A stretch of DNA of 64,000 bases from Aureivirga marina. Lineage in GTDB: Bacteria; Bacteroidota; Bacteroidia; Flavobacteriales; Flavobacteriaceae. The notes beneath the pieces are model-generated. The model was not told the origin of the DNA. It searched no databases and saw only the letters and a list, made by a program, of their open reading frames with translations. Made by a program: the position numbers and the translations under genes. This document shows, one piece after another, positions 1-7,581 of the stretch (its first letter is position 1; each line of letters begins with the position of its first letter). The stretch is taken from assembly GCF_015767265.1 (NCBI RefSeq), contig NZ_JADPIB010000005.1, positions 339,724 through 403,723 on the forward strand, given 5' to 3'.

Positions 1-160
1 GGTCATCCTTTTCAAGAACAAGCTCATCATCGAATAGCATTCTTACGGCAGGCGTATAAGTATCATCATATTGACCTGACTTAACGGTTTTTATAAAAGC
101 TATGAAAAATCCGACAGCTACTATAATACTCACTCCTATTGTAATGTATACTACTTCCAT
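1..160 (-). CDS. ccoS: cbb3-type cytochrome oxidase assembly protein CcoS (C-terminus beyond the window)
   Basis: This is a small single-pass inner-membrane protein needed to mature cbb3-type cytochrome c oxidase, the high-affinity terminal oxidase. The 53 visible residues start MEVVYITIGVSIIVAVGFF, one membrane helix, followed by the CcoS-like segment with GQYDDTYTPAVRMLFDDE. The frame runs off the left edge without a stop, so only a few residues should be missing. It lies downstream of ccoI on the same strand, but behind its own FNR-box promoter, so it probably opens the structural cco transcript, which would continue to the left. The family is recognised from the typical length, the helix and the FDDE motif. 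Confidence 0.88.
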   Translation of the reverse strand, partial: MEVVYITIGVSIIVAVGFFIAFIKTVKSGQYDDTYTPAVRMLFDDELVLEKDD

Positions 161-186
161 GATTTCACTTTTTTCTTTACTTGTTA

Positions 187-230
187 CAAATGTAGGCTAT
201 CACTGTGGGGTAAAACATGACTTAAATCAT
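187..230 (-). promoter_or_regulatory. FNR-type activated promoter of ccoS
   Basis: An imperfect dyad ATGACTTAAATCAT lies at 217-230 and matches the TGA-N6-TCA core of Crp/Fnr sites. Reading leftward, a perfect Bacteroidota -7 element TACATTTG follows at 194-187. The dyad centre is 36.5 bp from the last base of the -7 element. That puts the box near -42 from the expected start, the class II activation position. The same spacing recurs at ccoI. Start-site position is inferred. Confidence 0.7.
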
Positions 231-293
231 GTAATTTATTATTTTAAAAAAATCTCAATTACCTTTTTATCGAATAAATAAAATACACTAAAC

Positions 294-342
294 ATTCTAT
301 TAATTTCTCAATCTTTCAATGAAAGTCAAGAATTAATAGAAT
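294..342 (-). terminator. nested hairpin after ccoI
   Basis: A perfect 12-bp inverted repeat (294-305 with 331-342) encloses a second small hairpin, CTTTC (313-317) with GAAAG (321-325). It sits just past the end of ccoI and before the ccoS promoter. It could end the ccoI transcript or protect its 3' end, although no strong T-run follows on the minus strand. Confidence 0.45.
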
Positions 343-456
343 ATAATAAGGTCTCTTATATTTAGACTTTTTATAAATAATACATTTTCAATCAGCTGTT
401 TTATTTCCTTTTTATTCGATTACACACAAACATCTGATTATCAAATGATTTCTAAT

Positions 457-2826
457 TTACACATTTTTTGCGAAAAAATTGGTCAAAACAGTTACAAAAA
501 CCACAATTGTAATAGAACTTAAAGGCATTAAAATTGCAGCAACTACAGGAATCAGATTTCCTGTTAAAGCGAAGTACATTCCTACAAAATTATATAAAAA
601 GGAAACCGTAAAACTCGCTACAATAATAGACATTGTCTGTTTGGACAACTTAAAAAAGTTAGGTAATTTAGAAAATAATGAAGCATCTAAAATCGCATCA
701 CAAGCTGGTGAAAACACATTAATATTTTCTGAAATCGAAATTCCAACATTACTTTGAGCTAAAGCTCCAGCATCGTTTAATCCATCACCAATCATCATTA
801 CTTTTTTACCTTCTTTTTGAAGTGATTTGATAAACTCTAATTTATCTTCTGGTTTTTGATTAAAAATCAATTTTGTATTTTGTGGCAAAACAGTTTCTAA
901 ATAATTCTTTTCTCCTTCATTATCTCCAGACAAAATCACTAATTCATAATGATTATTCAATGTTTTAAAAACATTTTCTACATCTTCTCTATACGTGTTT
1001 TTGAAAACAAATTTTCCTTTGATCTCTTTATTAATTGCGATATAAATCGAAGTATTAAATGATGTATCTTTTTCAGCATTTACAAACGAAGCAGAACCAA
1101 TTTTAAAGAAATTTCCATTGATTTCTCCTTGAATTCCTTTTCCTACAATTTCCTGAAAATCATATGTCGTTTCTTCACTTGTATTTTCTTCTATAAAATC
1201 ATATAAAGCTCTACTTAAAGGGTGATTTGAAGAACGAACTAAAAGCTTAATTCTTGCTTTTTCTTCTTTGGTCAATGGTTCTCCTCTATATTCTAATTTA
1301 GATTCATCATTAGAAGTAATCGTTCCTGTTTTATCAAAAACTAGAGTATTTATTTTAGCTATTTTTTCAATGACTTCGGCATTTTTTAAATAGAATTTTT
1401 TCTTTCCAAAAATTCGAAGCATATTTCCTAAAGCAAAAGGCGCAGATAATGCCAATGCACATGGACAAGCGATAATTAAAATAGATGTCACTACATTAAT
1501 TGCAATAATCGGGTCTTTCAAATACCAAAATATTCCAGCTGAAGTTGAGATAATTAAAATCGCTAAAGTGAAATATTTACTTATCGAATCTGTAATATTT
1601 TTAATATTTTTTCCTTCATTTTTATTAAATACATCATTACTCCAAAGCTGCGTCAAATAACTTTGAGAAACGGTTTCTAAAACTTCCATTTCTATCGCAC
1701 CAGAAGTTTGCTTTCCTCCTGCAAAAACTTTATCACCAGATTTTTTCCCAACAGGTAAAGATTCTCCAGTAACAAAACTATAATCCAACATTGCTTCTCC
1801 ATTAATTAAAATCCCATCCACTGGAATTAATTCTTCATTTCGAATCAAAAGTCGATCTCCAATTTCAATATCTTGGACTAAAATATTTTCTTCTTTTTCT
1901 TTATTTAATTTCGTTACAGCAATTGGAAAATACGATTTATAATCACGTTCAAAAGAAAGAAAAGAATACGTTTTTTGTTGGAAAAATTTCCCTAATAATA
2001 AAAAGAAAACCAAACCTGTTAAACTGTCAAAAAAACCAGTTCCTAAATCGAAAATAATCTCCACAGAACTTCGTACAAAAAGTACAAAAATCCCTAATGC
2101 AATAGGAACATCAATATTTAAAATTTTGTGTGAAAGTCCTTTATAAGCAGAAATAAAATAATCTTTAGCAGAATAAAAAACAACCGGAACAGACATAAAG
2201 AACATAATCCAACGGAAAAGCACTTTATATTTATCTAACCAAAATTCTTCTACTTCAAAATATTCAGGAAAGGAAAGCAACATTACATTTCCAAAAGCAA
2301 AAGCTGCAACTGCAATTTGATAGATTAAAGTTTTATCTACTTTTCTTTTATTATTATCAGCGTCTTCTAAACTAATATATGGTTCATAACCGATAGACGT
2401 TATAAGTTCAACGATTTCTTTTAAAGAAGTTTCTTCATTTTTAAAAGTAACTCGAACTGTTTTTTTCGGGAAATTTACAATTGAAGTTTTTATACCTTCA
2501 TTTAATTTATGTAAATTTTCTAAAATCCAAATACAAGAACTACAATGAATTACAGGAACATAAAGTGTTACAACTGTCGTATCTCCATCATCAAATTCTA
2601 CTAATTTAGATATGATTTCTGGTTCGTCAAGATAGTTGTATTTTCCTTTGATTTCCGTAGGAATTGTACCAGGAGCAGCTTCTAAATCGTAATAACAATT
2701 TAAGTTATTTACATTCAGAATTTCATATACCGTTTTACACCCATTACAACAAAATTCCTTTTCATCAAATGGTATTATTTCCGTGGTAAAATCCGTACCA
2801 CAGTGATAACAATTCCCTTTACTCAT
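457..2826 (-). CDS. ccoI: copper-translocating P1B-type ATPase CcoI/FixI, cbb3 oxidase assembly
   Basis: This membrane ATPase exports copper for the CuB site of cbb3 oxidase. At 789 residues it has the usual length. The N-terminus carries a Cys-rich metal-binding module (C6, C9, and CCNGC at 26-30) followed by a heavy-metal-associated domain with CSSC at 95-98. The transmembrane CPC triad (IACPCALALS), the actuator TGES, the phosphorylation motif DKTGT and the hinge GDGLNDA are all present and intact. The extra N-terminal cysteine module separates FixI/CcoI from ordinary CopA. The gene is divergent from the Crp/Fnr regulator, with an FNR box between them, and ccoS lies downstream, matching the flavobacterial cco locus. 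Confidence 0.95.
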   Translation of the reverse strand: MSKGNCYHCGTDFTTEIIPFDEKEFCCNGCKTVYEILNVNNLNCYYDLEAAPGTIPTEIKGKYNYLDEPEIISKLVEFDDGDTTVVTLYVPVIHCSSCIWILENLHKLNEGIKTSIVNFPKKTVRVTFKNEETSLKEIVELITSIGYEPYISLEDADNNKRKVDKTLIYQIAVAAFAFGNVMLLSFPEYFEVEEFWLDKYKVLFRWIMFFMSVPVVFYSAKDYFISAYKGLSHKILNIDVPIALGIFVLFVRSSVEIIFDLGTGFFDSLTGLVFFLLLGKFFQQKTYSFLSFERDYKSYFPIAVTKLNKEKEENILVQDIEIGDRLLIRNEELIPVDGILINGEAMLDYSFVTGESLPVGKKSGDKVFAGGKQTSGAIEMEVLETVSQSYLTQLWSNDVFNKNEGKNIKNITDSISKYFTLAILIISTSAGIFWYLKDPIIAINVVTSILIIACPCALALSAPFALGNMLRIFGKKKFYLKNAEVIEKIAKINTLVFDKTGTITSNDESKLEYRGEPLTKEEKARIKLLVRSSNHPLSRALYDFIEENTSEETTYDFQEIVGKGIQGEINGNFFKIGSASFVNAEKDTSFNTSIYIAINKEIKGKFVFKNTYREDVENVFKTLNNHYELVILSGDNEGEKNYLETVLPQNTKLIFNQKPEDKLEFIKSLQKEGKKVMMIGDGLNDAGALAQSNVGISISENINVFSPACDAILDASLFSKLPNFFKLSKQTMSIIVASFTVSFLYNFVGMYFALTGNLIPVVAAILMPLSSITIVVFVTVLTNFFAKNV

Positions 2827-2848
2827 AATTTATTCACTTAATTCTTGA

Positions 2849-2892
2849 CAAATTTCCTGTAATATTTTTGCCTAAAATATGATATTTATCAT
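2849..2892 (-). promoter_or_regulatory. FNR box and promoter of ccoI
   Basis: ATGATATTTATCAT at 2879-2892 is a perfect palindrome matching TGATnnnnATCA. Reading leftward, GAAATTTG (2856-2849) fits TAnnTTTG with one mismatch. The dyad centre is 36.5 bp from its last base, the same spacing as at ccoS, so activation from about -42 is inferred. Confidence 0.72.
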
Positions 2893-2901
2893 TATAATTA
2901 G

Positions 2902-2909
2902 TAATTTTG
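2902..2909 (+). promoter_or_regulatory. -7 element of the Crp/Fnr regulator gene
   Basis: TAATTTTG is a perfect TAnnTTTG match, 35 bp before the start codon. The FNR box at 2879-2892 would cover the -33 region of this promoter (centre near -30), which is where binding normally represses. Autorepression is therefore inferred. Confidence 0.6.
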
Positions 2910-2944
2910 CGATATGAATTACATCTTTTAATACCCCCAAGGAA

Positions 2945-3631
2945 ATGAGTGAATGCGAATTATGTGTAATCAAATCAATGAATGCACTAAAAACTTTGAC
3001 ACCAGATCAACTAAAAAAGATTTCGGAATTAAAGACTTCTGTAAAAGTTAAAAAAGGTGATAACTTATTAAAAGAAGGGAACACTGTAAATGGTTTATTT
3101 TGTGTCAAAGATGGAAAATGTAAAATGACAAAATTAAACTCCAATGGAAAGGATCAAATTATCAAATATTCTAAAGGAGGAGACATTTTGGGACACCGAT
3201 CACTTTTAAGTGAAGAACCAGCAGGACTTACTGTAACTGCTTTGGAAGATTTAAGGGCTTGTTACATCCCTAAAGAGGAAATATTGAATACTATTCGTGA
3301 TAATAATAATTTCTCTTTACATTTAATGAAAAATATCTCCCATCAACTTAATGAAGCAAACAGCTCCATTTCTGAGATGGCACAAAAACCAGTTAAAGAA
3401 AGATTAGCAATTACACTTCTACGTTTAGAAGAAATTTTTGGAGTGGACAAAGATGGATTTATTGATGTTCTTCTAACTCGTGAGGAAATTGCAAATACAA
3501 TCGGAACTGCAACAGAGTCAGCAATTAGACTTATTTCTAATTTCAAAAAAGAACAACTTATCGAATTAAAAGGTAAGTACATTAGAATTCTTTCTAAAAA
3601 TAAATTGAGAAATATTTCTGAGGGATATTAA
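2945..3631 (+). CDS. Crp/Fnr family transcriptional regulator, FNR-like
   Basis: This is a cytoplasmic DNA-binding regulator of 228 residues with an N-terminal cyclic-nucleotide-binding-like barrel, a dimer helix around residues 125-150, and a C-terminal winged helix. The recognition helix contains ATESAIRLISNFKK. Its Glu and Arg align with E209 and R213 of E. coli FNR, which read the TGA half-site, and this fits the box in its own promoter region. The N-terminus has C4 and C7 (CELC), with further cysteines at 53, 58 and about 105, so an iron-sulfur sensor is possible, although the spacing differs from E. coli FNR. Its position opposite ccoI implies oxygen control of the cco genes. Confidence 0.88.
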   Translation: MSECELCVIKSMNALKTLTPDQLKKISELKTSVKVKKGDNLLKEGNTVNGLFCVKDGKCKMTKLNSNGKDQIIKYSKGGDILGHRSLLSEEPAGLTVTALEDLRACYIPKEEILNTIRDNNNFSLHLMKNISHQLNEANSSISEMAQKPVKERLAITLLRLEEIFGVDKDGFIDVLLTREEIANTIGTATESAIRLISNFKKEQLIELKGKYIRILSKNKLRNISEGY

Positions 3632-3668
3632 AATTAAAAAGGTTGTAAAAACTCATTTTAAATTATAT

Positions 3669-3708
3669 AAAACGGATGTTTGATTTTAAAAATCAAACAT
3701 CCGTTTTT
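3669..3708. terminator. bidirectional terminator
   Basis: A perfect palindrome centred at 3688 has a GC-containing stem (ACGGATGTTTGATT and its complement) flanked by A and T runs on both sides. It sits between the convergent regulator and yciO-like genes and can serve both. Confidence 0.9.
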
Positions 3709-3718
3709 GTATTTTCTT

Positions 3719-4339
3719 TTATAAAAAATCAATGTCTCCTTTTCCTTCACGAATTACTTCTGGATATCCTTCAGAAACATCTATCACGGTTGAGGCTACA
3801 TTGTCACCATATCCACCATCAATTACCAAATCCACAATATTTCCCCATTTCTCGAAAATTAATTCTGGATCTGTCGTATATTCAATCAATGAATCTTCAT
3901 CATAAATAGATGTAGAAACAATTGGGTTTCCAAGTTGACTTACAATTTCTCTTGCAATATTATTATCTGGAATACGAATACCAACTGTTTTTTTCTTCTT
4001 AAATACCTTTGGCAAATTATTATTTCCTGGTAAAATAAATGTATATGGACCAGGTAAAGCTCTTTTCAAAATTTTGTATGTTGATGTATCAATTTGTCTT
4101 ACATAATCAGATAAATTGCTCAAATCACTACATATAAATGAAAAATTCGCTTTCTCTAATTTCACACCTTTTAATTGTGCAATCTTCTCCAAAGCTTTGG
4201 TTTTCGTAATATCACAACCCAATCCATAAACTGTATCAGTTGGATAAATAACTAATCCTCCTTTCCTTAGAACTTCTACCACTTTATTTATCTCTTTCGG
4301 ATTAGGATTATCTTCGTAAATTTTAATAATTTTAGACAT
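3719..4339 (-). CDS. YciO/TsaC/Sua5 family protein (L-threonylcarbamoyladenylate synthase-like)
   Basis: This 206-residue YrdC-fold protein resembles E. coli YciO along its whole length (start KIYEDNPNP, IYPTDTVYGLGCDI, PGPYTFILPGNNNLP, VDLVIDGGYG, a late STVIDVSE). TsaC/Sua5 makes threonylcarbamoyl-AMP for the t6A37 modification of tRNA. Where true TsaC proteins read STSAN, this one reads STSIYDED, as in the YciO branch, whose contribution to t6A is weak or uncertain. The nucleotide-binding KxxxIRIPDN region is kept. It shares a terminator with the regulator gene downstream. Automated annotation will probably call it a threonylcarbamoyladenylate synthase, but the YciO assignment is more precise. 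Confidence 0.85.
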   Translation of the reverse strand: MSKIIKIYEDNPNPKEINKVVEVLRKGGLVIYPTDTVYGLGCDITKTKALEKIAQLKGVKLEKANFSFICSDLSNLSDYVRQIDTSTYKILKRALPGPYTFILPGNNNLPKVFKKKKTVGIRIPDNNIAREIVSQLGNPIVSTSIYDEDSLIEYTTDPELIFEKWGNIVDLVIDGGYGDNVASTVIDVSEGYPEVIREGKGDIDFL

Positions 4340-4373
4340 GAATACTACTTATTTAAACTAAAAACAAATTTAC

Positions 4374-5273
4374 ATGAAAGTTCTATCTAAAAAAATTAAA
4401 CATTTCACAATTTTATTATTGTTACTTTTCACAGTTGCTTGTTCTTCCGATGATGATACAACAACTGTAGTTGATAATACAATTGATACAGCTGAACCGT
4501 ATTCTAAAAAAAACATCACCTATGGAGAACATTCTAGACAAAAATTCGACCTATATCTTCCTGCAAATAGAACAAAAGAAAGTACTAAAACATTGATTTT
4601 AGTTCATGGAGGAACTTGGTTAAGTGGAAATAAAGAAGATTTAAATGATTTGGTTCCTGCAATTCAATCGCTTTTACCAAATTATGCAATAGCAACAATC
4701 AATTATAGATATCTTTCACATGCCGAATTTTCTTTTGACAATATGGTTCAAGACATTGATTCTGTTGTTAATTTTCTAATTGAAGAAGATGATTTATATA
4801 ATATTTCCCAAAATTTTGGCCTAATAGGAATCAGTGCTGGTGGACATTTATCAATGCTTTATAGCTTTGATTCTAAATACAATGAAAATGTTGGTTTTGT
4901 TGCAAGTATCGTTGGTCCAACTAACTTTTTGGATGAAAATTATACAAATTCTGAAGATTCTGCAATTACGAATCTTTTCACTTTAGTAGAAATTGCTACA
5001 GGAAATACTCCTGCTTCTAATCCTGAATATTTCCAACTTTCAAGTCCTTTTTATGTAGTTGATAATGCTGCACCTCCAACAATTTTATTTTATGGAGATA
5101 GCGATGAATTAGTTCCTACTTCGCAAAGTTTAGATTTAAAAGATAAATTGGAAGATTTAAATATTACGCACCAACATTATCTTTATGAAGGTCAAGATCA
5201 CTCAAACTGGAGTGAAGAAAATCTCCAAGATGTTTACACAAAATTAGTTGCTTTTATTAATGCAAACTTCTAA
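4374..5273 (+). CDS. lipid-anchored alpha/beta hydrolase (esterase-like)
   Basis: This protein of 299 residues begins with a lipoprotein signal (hydrophobic run then FTVACSSDDD, lipobox Cys near residue 22), so it should be anchored in the envelope. The hydrolase fold shows the oxyanion motif HGGTW, the nucleophile elbow GISAGGH, a late Asp region (YGDSDELVP) and a His (GQDHSNW), so the Ser-Asp-His triad is complete. The order matches the HGGxW esterase/lipase and feruloyl-esterase-like group (BD-FAE type). The substrate cannot be told. It is a single gene with its own terminator. Confidence 0.85.
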   Translation: MKVLSKKIKHFTILLLLLFTVACSSDDDTTTVVDNTIDTAEPYSKKNITYGEHSRQKFDLYLPANRTKESTKTLILVHGGTWLSGNKEDLNDLVPAIQSLLPNYAIATINYRYLSHAEFSFDNMVQDIDSVVNFLIEEDDLYNISQNFGLIGISAGGHLSMLYSFDSKYNENVGFVASIVGPTNFLDENYTNSEDSAITNLFTLVEIATGNTPASNPEYFQLSSPFYVVDNAAPPTILFYGDSDELVPTSQSLDLKDKLEDLNITHQHYLYEGQDHSNWSEENLQDVYTKLVAFINANF

Positions 5274-5296
5274 TTTTATTGAAAATATTTTAAGTT

Positions 5297-5333
5297 AAAA
5301 CTCATTTTAATTCATTTTGAAATGAGTTTTTTT
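5297..5333 (+). terminator. terminator of the esterase gene
   Basis: The stem AAACTCATTT/AAATGAGTTT (5298-5307 with 5320-5329) is followed by seven T residues, 25 bp after the stop codon. Confidence 0.85.
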
Positions 5334-5366
5334 GTGTAAAAAAAGAATTTCTTTTCTTTATTTTTA

Positions 5367-5374
5367 TACATTTG
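5367..5374 (+). promoter_or_regulatory. -7 element of the RNA repair operon
   Basis: TACATTTG is a perfect TAnnTTTG match. A start near 5380 would give a leader of about 225 nt before the RNA ligase start codon, including all three inverted repeats described for 5406-5588. Confidence 0.6.
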
Positions 5375-5405
5375 TAAAAAATTAAGAACACTTTTAAGAC
5401 TCAAA

Positions 5406-5588
5406 AAATGTAATCTTCTACATTTCTTCAATGATTGTATAGTGAAAACTATATTCTAATTTACTTTTCTTTTTAGAAAAGCAGTTTTCTATTTCTATAC
5501 TTCAACTATACAATCCTAATTCAAAAAATTTAGTATTAATTCACATTTTAGAATAAAATAATCGTGATTTTCACATATTCTAAAATGT
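5406..5588 (+). promoter_or_regulatory. structured leader with three successive inverted repeats before the RNA repair operon
   Basis: Three elements follow each other. (1) A 7-bp hairpin pairs 5406-5412 with 5419-5425. (2) A compound stem has three coaxial helices: 5433-5443 with 5505-5515 (11 bp, perfect), 5444-5450 with 5483-5489 (7 bp, perfect), and 5464-5470 with 5475-5481 (7 bp, TTTT loop). Its bulges are 13 nt on the 5' side, and 1 nt and 15 nt on the 3' side. (3) A perfect 12-bp stem pairs 5543-5554 with 5577-5588 and has a 22-nt loop holding a further small hairpin. None has a clean T-run, so they are not simple terminators. They may form a leader RNA or a separate small RNA. The function is unknown. 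Confidence 0.6.
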
Positions 5589-5604
5589 ATTTTATTAAAA
5601 AGAA

Positions 5605-6405
5605 ATGTCAATTTCAAAAAAATATTGTAGAAGTTTACATGCACAAATCAGTCAAGGAACAACTTCTGATGATCGATTTATGCCGAATGGCTATGTAAAA
5701 ATATTTAGCCAATTCAAAAACTTAATTCTTACAGAAAAGTTAGATGGACAAAATAATTGTTTGAACAAATATGGTGTTTTCGCTCGTTCTCACGCTGCTC
5801 CTAGCGAACTTCCTTGGGATAAACCTTTAAAAGATCGTTGGAATTTATTGAAAAATGATCTAGGAAATTTAGAAGTTTTTGGCGAAAATATGTATGGAAT
5901 TCATTCTATTGCTTATGCAAATTTAGAATCGTTTTTCTATGTTTTTGCTGTTCGAGAAAATGGTGTTTGGCTTTCTTGGGAAGAAGTAAAATTCTATGCT
6001 TCTATGCTTGATTTCCCAACAGTTCCTGAGATTAAAATTAAGTCAACTTTAAAAGATTTTTATCAAAAATTTAAAAATGAAAATGAAATTTTTGATGCTT
6101 GGCTAACAAAAAATCTTGGTATGTCTTGGCTTGAATATACAAATACTTCAGGAAAACTTGGTGGATTCCATCCTGAAAATAAAAAACCATGTTCGGAAGG
6201 GTTTGTTATTAGAAATAATGAAGCTTTTCAAACAAATAATGGAATATTACCCGTTGCATCCAATGAATTTGATAGTTTATGCAAATTGGTTCGTCCTTCA
6301 CATGTAAAAACAGATGTGCATTGGATTAAAAATTGGAAACCTGCAACATTGGTAAATTATGAAAAATACAAATGGTATAACTTTTCCTATTTAACAAAAA
6401 AATGA
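5605..6405 (+). CDS. ATP-dependent RNA ligase family protein
   Basis: This is a 266-residue member of the covalent nucleotidyltransferase superfamily, which seals 3'-OH and 5'-phosphate ends through a lysyl-AMP intermediate. Visible motifs in order are: motif I EKLDGQN with the AMP-accepting lysine K45; ARSH at 60-63; VFGENMYGIH at 91-100; a motif III-like YVFAVR at 112-117; motif IV SEGFVIRN at 187-194; and motif V LCKLVRP with K217. All catalytic positions look intact. No C-terminal domain beyond the core is evident. Its last four bases overlap the start of the end-healing gene (ATGA), so the two are co-translated. Homologues of the partner are known to sit beside such ligases. Confidence 0.9.
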   Translation: MSISKKYCRSLHAQISQGTTSDDRFMPNGYVKIFSQFKNLILTEKLDGQNNCLNKYGVFARSHAAPSELPWDKPLKDRWNLLKNDLGNLEVFGENMYGIHSIAYANLESFFYVFAVRENGVWLSWEEVKFYASMLDFPTVPEIKIKSTLKDFYQKFKNENEIFDAWLTKNLGMSWLEYTNTSGKLGGFHPENKKPCSEGFVIRNNEAFQTNNGILPVASNEFDSLCKLVRPSHVKTDVHWIKNWKPATLVNYEKYKWYNFSYLTKK

Positions 6406-7541
6406 ACTGGAGATTCCCATATTTTAACGCAGAAAATAATTATGTCGATTGGCAAGAAATAGAAAATGTATATTCTTGGTTTTCAGACATGAAAAATATT
6501 CCTCAAGATCCAATTTGGCACGGAGAAGGAAATGTGATGATTCACACAAAAATGGTAATAAATGCTCTTTTGTCATTACAAGAATTTAAGCAATTAAATA
6601 TCACTGAAAAACATATTTTATTTACAGCAGCTTTGATGCATGATATTGAAAAACGTTCAACCACCACAACGGAAATTTTGGATGGAAAAGAACGGATTAT
6701 TTCTCCAAATCATGCAAAAAAAGGAGAATTTACAACTAGAATTATTTTATATAAAAATTTTGATATTCCATTTTCTACCAGAGAAGAAATTGCAAAATTA
6801 GTTCGTTATCACGGATTTCCAATTTGGGCAATTGAAAAAGAAAATGTACAAAAATCATTGATTAAAATAAGTCTGGAAGTGAATACAAAATATTTAGAAA
6901 TCATTGCAAAAGCAGATGTTTTAGGTCGAATTTGTCCCGATAAAGAAGATTTACTTCTAAAAATTGATTTATTTAAAGAATTATGTTTAGAAAATGATTG
7001 TTACGGAAAATCAAAAAAATTTAAAACTGATTATTCTAGATATTTTTATTTAAATAAAGAAAATAGTTTTTTAGATTTTGTTCCATTTGAAACTTCAGAA
7101 TTTGAAGTTATTATTCTTTCTGCTCTTCCAGGTAGTGGAAAAGATTTTTTTATAACTAATAATTTTAAGGAAATTCCAATGCTTTCTTTAGATGAAATTA
7201 GACGAAAACATAAAGTTTCTCCAACAGATAAAAAGAAAAATGGTTGGGTAATTCAAGAAGGAAAAGAGCAAGCAAAACAATTTTTAAGAAAGAAAAAAAC
7301 TTTTGTGTTTAACGCAACGAACTTAACAAAAGAAATGCGTGGAAAATGGATTTCTTTATGTAAAGATTACAATGCTAAAGTTCGAATTATTTATATCGAA
7401 GTTCCTTATAAAAAACTTTTAAATCAAAATAAAAATAGAGAATTTCCAATTCCTGAAAATGTTTTAGAAAAATTGATTTCCAAAGTTGAAATTCCAAGTT
7501 TTGAAGAAGCAGACACTATAGAATTTCAGATTAATTATTAA
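6402..7541 (+). CDS. HD-Pnk type RNA/DNA end-healing enzyme (HD phosphoesterase plus polynucleotide kinase)
   Basis: This 379-residue bifunctional protein has an N-terminal HD domain (possible ligand H48, H80-D81, H137, D172) and, from about residue 233, a P-loop kinase domain (ALPGSGKD 241-248, K247; SLDEIRRKH 262-270). The architecture equals Runella slithyformis HD-Pnk, in which the HD part removes 2',3'-cyclic or 3'-phosphates and the kinase phosphorylates 5'-OH ends. Together with the overlapping RNA ligase it forms a complete heal-and-seal pathway for RNA cut by ribotoxins or other nucleases. A bidirectional terminator follows immediately. The enzymatic roles come from the family and were not tested here. 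Confidence 0.88.
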   Translation: MNWRFPYFNAENNYVDWQEIENVYSWFSDMKNIPQDPIWHGEGNVMIHTKMVINALLSLQEFKQLNITEKHILFTAALMHDIEKRSTTTTEILDGKERIISPNHAKKGEFTTRIILYKNFDIPFSTREEIAKLVRYHGFPIWAIEKENVQKSLIKISLEVNTKYLEIIAKADVLGRICPDKEDLLLKIDLFKELCLENDCYGKSKKFKTDYSRYFYLNKENSFLDFVPFETSEFEVIILSALPGSGKDFFITNNFKEIPMLSLDEIRRKHKVSPTDKKKNGWVIQEGKEQAKQFLRKKKTFVFNATNLTKEMRGKWISLCKDYNAKVRIIYIEVPYKKLLNQNKNREFPIPENVLEKLISKVEIPSFEEADTIEFQINY

Positions 7542-7545
7542 AAAT

Positions 7546-7578
7546 AAAGAGTAAGGAAATTAAACCTTACTCTTTTTT
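7546..7578. terminator. bidirectional terminator after the RNA repair operon
   Basis: AAAGAGTAAGG (7546-7556) pairs with 7565-7575 and is followed by a T-run. It is shared with the convergent agmatine deiminase-like gene. Confidence 0.88.
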
Positions 7579-7581
7579 ATT

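Noticed and set aside
479..757. Plus-strand open frame of 92 codons opposite ccoI.
   Set aside because: It is a shadow of the certain ccoI gene. The same holds for other long opposite-strand frames, e.g. 12864-13082, 25712-25981 and 47437-47727.
5433..5515. The nested inverted repeat looks at first like a tRNA, with a 7-bp acceptor-like stem and a TTCAACT stretch resembling a T-loop.
   Set aside because: The T-arm stem does not pair at the required position, there is no GG in a D-loop and no CCA or discriminator pattern. It is better described as three coaxial helices.
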